Assembly (NCBI GenBank): GCA_949358305.1
Contig: OX442314.1
Coordinates: forward strand, 24,049,060 to 24,113,059
Direction of reading: 5' to 3'
Source: Strigamia acuminata
Taxonomy: Eukaryota; Arthropoda; Chilopoda; Geophilomorpha; Linotaeniidae
Length of the DNA: 64,000 nt
Below are positions 57,856 to 64,000 of the stretch, one piece after another. A model generated the notes under the pieces. That model did not search any database and was not told where the DNA came from. It worked only from the letters and a program-made list of their open reading frames with translations. Both the position numbers and the translations under genes were made by a program. Positions within the stretch are counted from its first letter, which is position 1, and each line of letters begins with the position of its first letter.

Positions 57856-58720
57856 AAATCGTATTGAAGCCTGCAGTTAATCATTATTCAATTTACTGTA
57901 CATGTCTACCGGTAATTATTTTTGTTTTAGTTTGTTTCATAATTATATTAGTTCTTAAATGTCTAATAATTTCAGGACTTAAATGCGCTTAAATGTCTAA
58001 TAGTTTCAGGACTTAAATGCGCTTAAATGTCTAATAATTTCAGTACTGGTTTATATGACTAATTGTTCTAGTTTATATATCTGGTAAAAACAGATTAATT
58101 TTTTTAAATAATTTTAATTAGAAAATTTATGAAAAGCAATAGAATTAAATTAAAAAAAAATTACTCCATCCAAAAAAAAAAATCACAAAACATTCAGTCA
58201 CATTGTGTGTGCGGTTTTATTACTGGCTGATTTTTCTTTTCGTTCTGACATTTTTTCATATTCGTTTGCTTTGAAGTGCCTGTTTTTAACACGATCGCGT
58301 TGTACCGCATTGTTTTGCGCCGACAACAGACGGTAATGTCCACAAATCAAGTCAAGTTGTCTTCACATATTTTACACTCTTTAGTTTTCACAGTGGGCCA
58401 TTGCCAAGATTATCTTTCGAGGAACTACTCGTGTTATTCCAATACACACAATCATTGAATTGGACATCGCAGCGCATGTCGCCTAAGCGTATATTTTCAT
58501 CACTCCCTGGAAACACTAACGTCCCACTGGCCACATGGATTGTGGGTAGTTCTCGTCCTGAATGAAGACCACGTCATCCTTAACACAACACCGTGGTCAA
58601 TCCTTCCAAAGTAAGTACTCTCCTGCACAAAATCTTTTTAAGACACACCTTGACGGGGCGGACCATCCTCTCCCACAATAAGCCCCACCACAGTGCACAT
58701 CCCACAATAAACTTCCCTAC
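57856..58720. other. Spacer between the Cys-containing gene and the channel exons
   Basis: Contains a threefold repeat of ATGTCTAATA(A/G)TTTCAG with CTTAAATGCG at 57957-58043, low-complexity A/T runs, and a block at 58204 shared with 55151. Short frames on both strands (58276-58458 plus) have no recognisable features. The C-terminal exons of the calcium channel are not found here. Confidence 0.4.
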
Positions 58721-61611
58721 GACACGATGTTTCATGAGAACGACCACAACGACATTGACAAGAATAAACAGTGTCGTCAACACAAACACCACAAAGTACA
58801 GAGGCGTGAGGATTGTGGACACACAACAATTTTGAACGCAGTCCGGTGATGGATCACACTCATCTCTCAATGCGTCCTTCATTATAACACTCCAATTGTC
58901 TCCAATGACTACACGAAACAAAGTGAGAAATGCCATTCCAAAATTAGCAAAATGAGCATGTCCTCCTAAACCTTCACATGGATGAAATTCATCGCATTCT
59001 ATTAAATAGAGAGCAGTAGTAAATTAAAATGTCAATACTTTATTTTTATAAAATAAAAATTACCTATTGTTCCAAACAGTTCCACTCCTAATGCAGCAAA
59101 TATAAAAATCAATAAATAGAAGAGGAGGCCCAGATTTACAACCTGTGGTAATGCATGCATAACAGTGTCCAGGAATGCTCTGATGTCCTTGGCCATTTTG
59201 AGTGACTTAAGAACTGAAATTGAGAGTTTTACATTACATTTTTTAATAATAACTTAAAGCTGGCATAATATGAATAAAAAATTATACAATTTCCAATCCC
59301 AAATGCATGAGCACATAATAGAGTTACCGGTAATTAAACAGTCTGGTGAGGTACAGTACTTACACTTCACCAGAGGTTATGGAGGTTCTTTAAATTTTTT
59401 AATGAAGAAAAACATACGGTGTTGTTTCGTTTCGAGTTTTTTATCTCCTTTCTCTGCTCTTCTGGCCTTTTCTTCGTTCTCTTGTTCTTCATGACATCGA
59501 TGGAAGTTTTCAAAGACTGCACCAACAAACATGCTTAAAACGAAAAATCCCACAAGCAGTAGGAAAGAGATGAAATACAGCAGACGCCATTCGCTGTAAT
59601 TCTCTATCGGCTGAAATATACACAAAATAATAAATATCAAAATTAAATTAACCAAACACTTTTAATAAATAAATTCCCACCTGTTGGTCTACTCCAACAG
59701 CGTCCAATCCATGAGGTATAATATCGACCCAACCGTCTTTAGAAGACATCACGAAAAGCGCCATCAACGCCTAAATAAAATATAACAAAAAAAAATCATT
59801 ATTTTATTTTGACTTTACTTTTGTATTTTTTCTTTTATTATTTACCACTTACCAGTCCTAAATCATCAAAATTGTATCGTCTATTTAACCACTCGTTTCG
59901 TGGATCGGCTTCGCAATCGGTTCGATTTTTAATTCCCTTCATCTCAGGACCTTGGCAGTAATAAAAAGTTCCTTTAAACAGCTAAATTAAAGAGATTTCA
60001 TTAAAATTATTAAAATTGCAAAATATAAGTACTGTAAATAAATAAATAAATGAATAAATGAATGACAAAAAAAACTTTTTTTATACATGAACTCCAAGAA
60101 TTCCAAAAATGATGAGAAAAGTACCACAGATGAGAACATTGTTACGAATGCGTAGGAGGGAGGACAGAACAGTTTGCACAGCTAATTTCAGACCAGGTGC
60201 ACGGTTTATTACCCTTGAATAAAAAATAAAACAAAAAAAAATAATATCAATACAAATAAACAGTAATAACTTGGGTGAAATGTTCTGTAAAGAGCTACTG
60301 TAAAGAAGTTGATGTTATTAGTTGCATTCAAAAATAGATAACATTCAGTTATTCCTCTTTATTTTCTCGACAAATGACGAGCAAAACAGAAAACAAAAGC
60401 CGTTCTATAGTTTTCGCCCGGCCAGCACCAAATTTGCGCGACCCAAATTTGCGCCGTCTTTATTTTGGCTCAAATTTGCGCCGGCCCAAATTTGCGCGAT
60501 TCAAATTTGCGCCGACCCAAATTTGCGCCGGTCCAAATTTGCGCCGGTCCAAATTTGCGCAACATACGTTACGACTGACCACCAGGGCGCGCATTGGGAT
60601 ACCCTCAACCCCCTTTGCGGGGTTTCTTCATTTCGTCGCCCTTCATTTAGTTGCCCTTTATTTAATTTCCGACCAACACTCAATGGAAGGAGAATTGCTT
60701 AAAAAAAAGTGGTAAGGTTAGGTTCGCGGGGGGTCAAGGGGGGGCGCTAACCCCCCCTTGTTAAGCATTCTTAGGAATACGAGAGGCGGACTCAGCCTAA
60801 CAGCGGCGGCGACGAAATGTTCTGCGCATGCGTCGCGCTAATTTGACCACGCGCAAATTTGGGTCGGCGCAAATTTGAGTCGGCGCAAATCGCGCAAATT
60901 TGGTTTGCGCAAATTTGGGTCGGCGCAAATTTGAATCGCGCAAATACGGGTCGCGCAAATTTGATTTGCGCTAATCTGAACCCTGCCCACCAGGCGCAAA
61001 GGGCAGGGTTACTAAATCCGGATACTAAATCCGTACTGCGCATCCCATTCTGCGCATTTGTTATTTAGCAGTATTAAGTTTAATCCATCCATATATTTGG
61101 ATATAAATCATAAAATAAACGTTTGTTATTGCATGAACATCTGCATTGAAATTAAATGCGTACCTGAGGGGTCGAAGAGACCGGAGAAGTCGAAAAACTC
61201 GAAGAATATCAAAAATATATGAACTAGAAGTGGAAAAGAAATTTATGATGATGTCGACAAGTGAAATAATAACTAATGTGCCATCCATAACATTCCAGCC
61301 ACTGCAAAAATAAGCATGTCTTCCATACCACAGTCCGAAACCGACTACCTGTAATAACAACACGAAATTGTTTAGATAAAATGGTTACCGCAATAATTTT
61401 TTTTTCTTTTACACTTACCTTGACCAACATTTCCAATGCAAAAACAGCAGTGAAGATGTAGTTGGTGATTGTTAAAAACTGTCGTTCATGGCTGCTAGGC
61501 GGTATATTGGGTCGTTCCATGGCCAGAGTGACACAATTAAAACCGATAAAGGCTATAATACCGTAATCAAACCACTTTTGTTCTATTAAATTAGCGCACA
61601 TTTTTCGAAAT
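58721..61611 (-). CDS. T-type (Cav3) voltage-gated calcium channel, partial, domain III to IV
   Basis: Exons on minus: 61611-61419 (III S1-S2), 61348-61164 (S3-S4, [12 protein letters not shown]), 60213-60087 (S5), 59981-59853, 59770-59681 (pore SSKDGW), 59610-59418 (III S6 and linker), 59213-59064 (IV S4-S5 linker and S5, [15 protein letters not shown]) and 58998 to about 58721 (IV pore GDNW and S6). Junctions are GT-AG and phases close. The Asp pore residues in III and IV, GVDQQ, and the MAFLTLF and VVVVVLMKH segments are T-type signatures. Domains I and II would lie beyond 64000 or are absent. Exons for IV S1-S4 are missing: only 204 bp separate 59418 from 59213, yet phase 1 meets phase 1. 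The C-terminus after MKH is not found. It may be a truncated gene, a decaying duplicate or an assembly loss. Confidence 0.88.
60421..60975. repeat. Inverted arrays of CAAATTTGCGC repeats in a channel intron
   Basis: About 60427-60553 holds eight copies of CAAATTTGCGC with 5-9 bp spacers (mostly CGGTC or CGACC), and 60847-60975 holds seven to eight copies of the reverse unit GCGCAAATTTG. The central part contains GGTTAGGTTCGCGGGGGGTC and a hairpin GGGGGGGCGCTAACCCCCCC. The whole could form a foldback element; it lies between the channel exons at 61164 and 60213. Confidence 0.75.
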
Positions 61612-61970
61612 CTGTAAACAATAGTTAAATAATAACCATCTATCTATCTTAATGCGCACTTTCTTTGCAATATAAAATAATAAACCTCATTTGCAATTTC
61701 ATTAACCTTAATGGTTAAAAGACACAATACGCCCAATGTGTTGACTGTTGACTAAAGGAAGTCATTCCAGATAACTGGTATCAAAAACGTGATAGCCAAG
61801 TCGACAAAGTTGTTATCTTATCTGATATCTCTAAAATAAAATTGAACATTTAAAGCTGATATAAAAAGTTACTGTTGAAAATACTTTCTCTAAAATAATT
61901 TTATTTATTCAATTTTAAGCTCATTCATAGTATTGAAGTAAATTCAGAATCTAGAATCAAACCATGGCAT
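61437..61970. repeat. Segment duplicated at 55190-56990, carrying empty sites
   Basis: This segment includes part of the first channel exon, its upstream intron and a stretch also found in the ADI intron. It matches the broken copy at 55190 and preserves unoccupied targets for the foldback element (TTAATGG at about 61708) and for the solo LTR (CCAGATAACTGG at about 61774). Confidence 0.8.
61730..61960 (+). pseudogene. ADI 5' fragment (intron end and start of exon 2)
   Basis: TACTGTTGAAAATAC, CTCTAAAATAAT, TTATTTATTCAATTTT and then ATTGAAGTAAATTCAGAA reproduce the end of ADI intron 1 and codons IEV(H/Y)SE of exon 2, with the acceptor mutated (TTTTAAG instead of TTTTCAG) and the signal-peptide codons deleted. 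It is a dead ADI relic upstream of the channel exons. Confidence 0.8.
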
Positions 61971-62219
61971 TAAAATTCGTATAAAAATATCAGATTTTTA
62001 ATTTTTGTAGCAAAAATAAATTTGGCAGTGACTTTACAAAAAAAATGGGGGTGGCCTAAATATAGAATATTGTCGGTTTGACGCAAAAGAAATGTATAAA
62101 ATTAACATAATCAGTAATTATGTCATCAATTTTTTGCCATTTTTGAATTGTATTACTCGCGATTTTCTTAGTTTAAAGCAATCCCTTGTACAAAACTTGT
62201 AACCACTGTATACATATAG

Positions 62220-62590
62220 CGATTGAAGGCACTGGGGCTCTCCAAACAACAAATTGATAGAAGATTAGGAAGGAACTGGAAGAAATTAATCAATTGCATC
62301 GAAAATTCTAACCCAAACATGAAAACCAAATGTGAAAGTAGACGAGGAAGACCAAAATTGACTATGCAGTGAGCATTGTCCTGCTGAAACACCCATTTGT
62401 TGCCACAATTTTCCATCCAAATGGCAACAAATGCACGTTCAACACTTTTTTATACTTCTGTGAATCTCTCCGACGGGGCTCCGACGGGGCTCCGACGGGG
62501 CCCTGACGGGGCTCAGACCTAAAAGTATCCAAAACCTCTTTGAAAATCGTAAGCAATTTACACAAGAAAACACCATTTCTTCCAACAATC
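62220..62590. mobile_element. Tc1-like transposase relic, rearranged head to head
   Basis: On plus, 62220-62372 encodes a helix-turn-helix piece (ALGLSKQQIDRRLGRNW ... RRGRPKLT), the N-terminal DNA-binding part of Tc1-like transposases. On minus, 62590-62370 encodes a C-terminal piece with NKWVFQQDNAHC, the second catalytic aspartate region, in two frames. The opposite orientation means the copy is inverted as well as frameshifted, so dead. Confidence 0.75.
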
Positions 62591-64000
62591 AATTGTTAAG
62601 TTTAGATTGGCTGCCATTTTGTTTGAAATTGATTTGTCCTAACCACAGGTCAAGATGACGTCACTGGGCAGAAAGTAATCTGATTGGCTTGTGGGTTTTT
62701 CTGCAGCAGAAAAAATAGGAATAGTCTATTTTAGACTTCTAAACCTGATGTTTAGAAAGTCTTATGAAACGGTCATGTCCGTCCATCCGTCTGTCCGCAT
62801 CCATATCTCAAAAGCTATAGCCGCTAGAGCCAAACGGACAATTCCATAAAACTCAGCGTACCTGTATTAGGATCCTAGGATCTTTTCGCAATTTTTCGAC
62901 CTCCGGTTGAATTAATAAACTGGTTTTAGTCCACTTTTAGCCGTCTAATTTAAATAATACTACTTCCGTTCGCGCATCGGAAGTTGTAACATTGTACTAA
63001 CGCCACCTGCCGGATCCCGTGAGCCATGAAATCTTCGTCGCGATACGTTTTTTTATGTTTACTATATGGAAATGAAGTCCAAATATTCTGGAACCAAGCC
63101 CAATCGATTGAAAATCCAAATCTGCATGACCCTGTATACAGGGTGGAACAAAAGTCTATTCCCCTCAAATATTTCCTCAGCAATTGCATCTAGGCCAACT
63201 TTGATGAAGCAATCGTATAGGAAGTTGGGTGAGAGCAATCCAATGATCTCATCAAATTTGACCTTGACGGCTATTTTCAAGGATATTCACTTGCTAACTT
63301 CTAAACCAATCAGGTTAGAGCAAAAAAGTCAATTACAAAGTTGTAGAGCACCATCAAATTAGTACTATTCAACTTATCTTAGTCATCTTAAGTTAAATGT
63401 TTTCCTTTTAAAAAGGAGACAAATCAGCTGAAATAAAGCCAGCCATTGTGACAAAACTTAAATTTCTATCACAAAAATACTGAATTACTTAAATAAACGT
63501 ATTCAAATGTGCATCATTATGCAAGTAAACAAGAAAAACCACTGCCTTTTTTTAATGCCTCAATAATTATTTTATCACAAGATTAACCCTTGGCTATACG
63601 GATTTATGAACAAGCTTTTTCTTGAATAGGAAAATTTTTTTTCCTACGAATTTTTTTTGTTGAAAATTTGTGACTTTGTTGATCGGATAATAAAGTAAAT
63701 CTCGGGTGAAATTTGTAATAATTCATCATTTATTTAATTAAATATTCAACTTGGAAATTTTCTGCCCCTTAAAACTCCAGCATAACTTTTAAGCTGGCTT
63801 TGCTGTATTTGTAAACAGCGCTTCAGTGAACAGCTTTTCGCATTTACCAGTAGTGATTAAAACCACCTCCAGATGGCTCAAATCTATTTATTTTTATTGT
63901 TTAGGCATTACGTTCTCAATAAAATTAGTTCCGAACTAAAAACAAACTACATGGCGCTTTAACCAATCGACTTAAAAATTGTCCATAAATCCGTAATGGC
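62591..64000. other. Spacer with repeat-like sequence, no recognised gene
   Basis: The run TGTCCGTCCATCCGTCTGTC near 62789, followed by ATCTCAAAAGCTATAG, is a phrase seen in interspersed repeats of many invertebrate genomes. Frames of up to 98 codons at 62950-63362 overlap on both strands without a domain. I see no further channel exon before the window ends. Confidence 0.4.

Noticed and set aside
63066-63362. 98-codon plus frame near the window end
   Set aside because: Overlaps a similar minus frame, has repeat-like sequence and no domain; treated as spacer.

Overview
The window is nuclear DNA of an invertebrate animal. Genes are split by short GT-AG introns whose reading phases close exactly, two of them are animal ion-transport genes (an Na+/Ca2+ exchanger and a T-type calcium channel), and the A+T-rich spacer is full of small inverted-repeat transposons. 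An ecdysozoan, perhaps an arthropod, is plausible, but nothing here fixes the phylum. All intron-exon models below were read by eye.

Layout. 0-5.7 kb: spacer with three foldback elements, one carrying an 18-bp minisatellite. 5.7-15.9 kb (minus): a complete NCX-type Na+/Ca2+ exchanger of 13 constitutive coding exons plus two candidate in-frame cassette exons. 16-23 kb: its upstream region and several MITEs, including an internally deleted mariner-like copy. 23.2-26.4 kb (plus): a secreted His-rich and Gly/Leu/Pro-rich protein gene. 26.9-40.9 kb (minus): an apparently intact Ty3/gypsy-like LTR retrotransposon with 1590-bp LTRs, a 4-bp target duplication, gag, pol and an unusual third ORF with three CxxC pairs. 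42.7-45.5 and 46.9-50.3 kb (plus): two tandem arginine deiminase genes of bacterial type, each with an animal-style signal peptide and an intron after codon 4. ADI fragments lie at 50.8 and 61.8 kb. 52.3-54.8 kb (plus): a secreted Cys-containing protein gene of six exons. 57.2-57.9 kb (plus): part of another Cys-containing gene. 58.7-61.6 kb (minus): exons of a T-type (Cav3) calcium channel covering domain III and the end of domain IV. 62-64 kb: a Tc1-like relic and spacer.

The most interesting biology is the arginine deiminase cluster. An enzyme family typical of bacteria and some protists has here become a pair of spliced, secreted animal genes. Their 5' design, a tiny first exon of a few codons, a phase-0 intron, then the signal peptide, is the same as in the two native secreted genes nearby. 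Paralogous copies inside the window supply empty sites that date several transposon insertions: a Harbinger-like MITE within a hAT-like element downstream of the first ADI gene, and a foldback element and a solo LTR in a duplicated calcium-channel/ADI segment. The calcium-channel locus lacks exons for the S1-S4 voltage sensor of domain IV, yet the flanking exons still match in phase.
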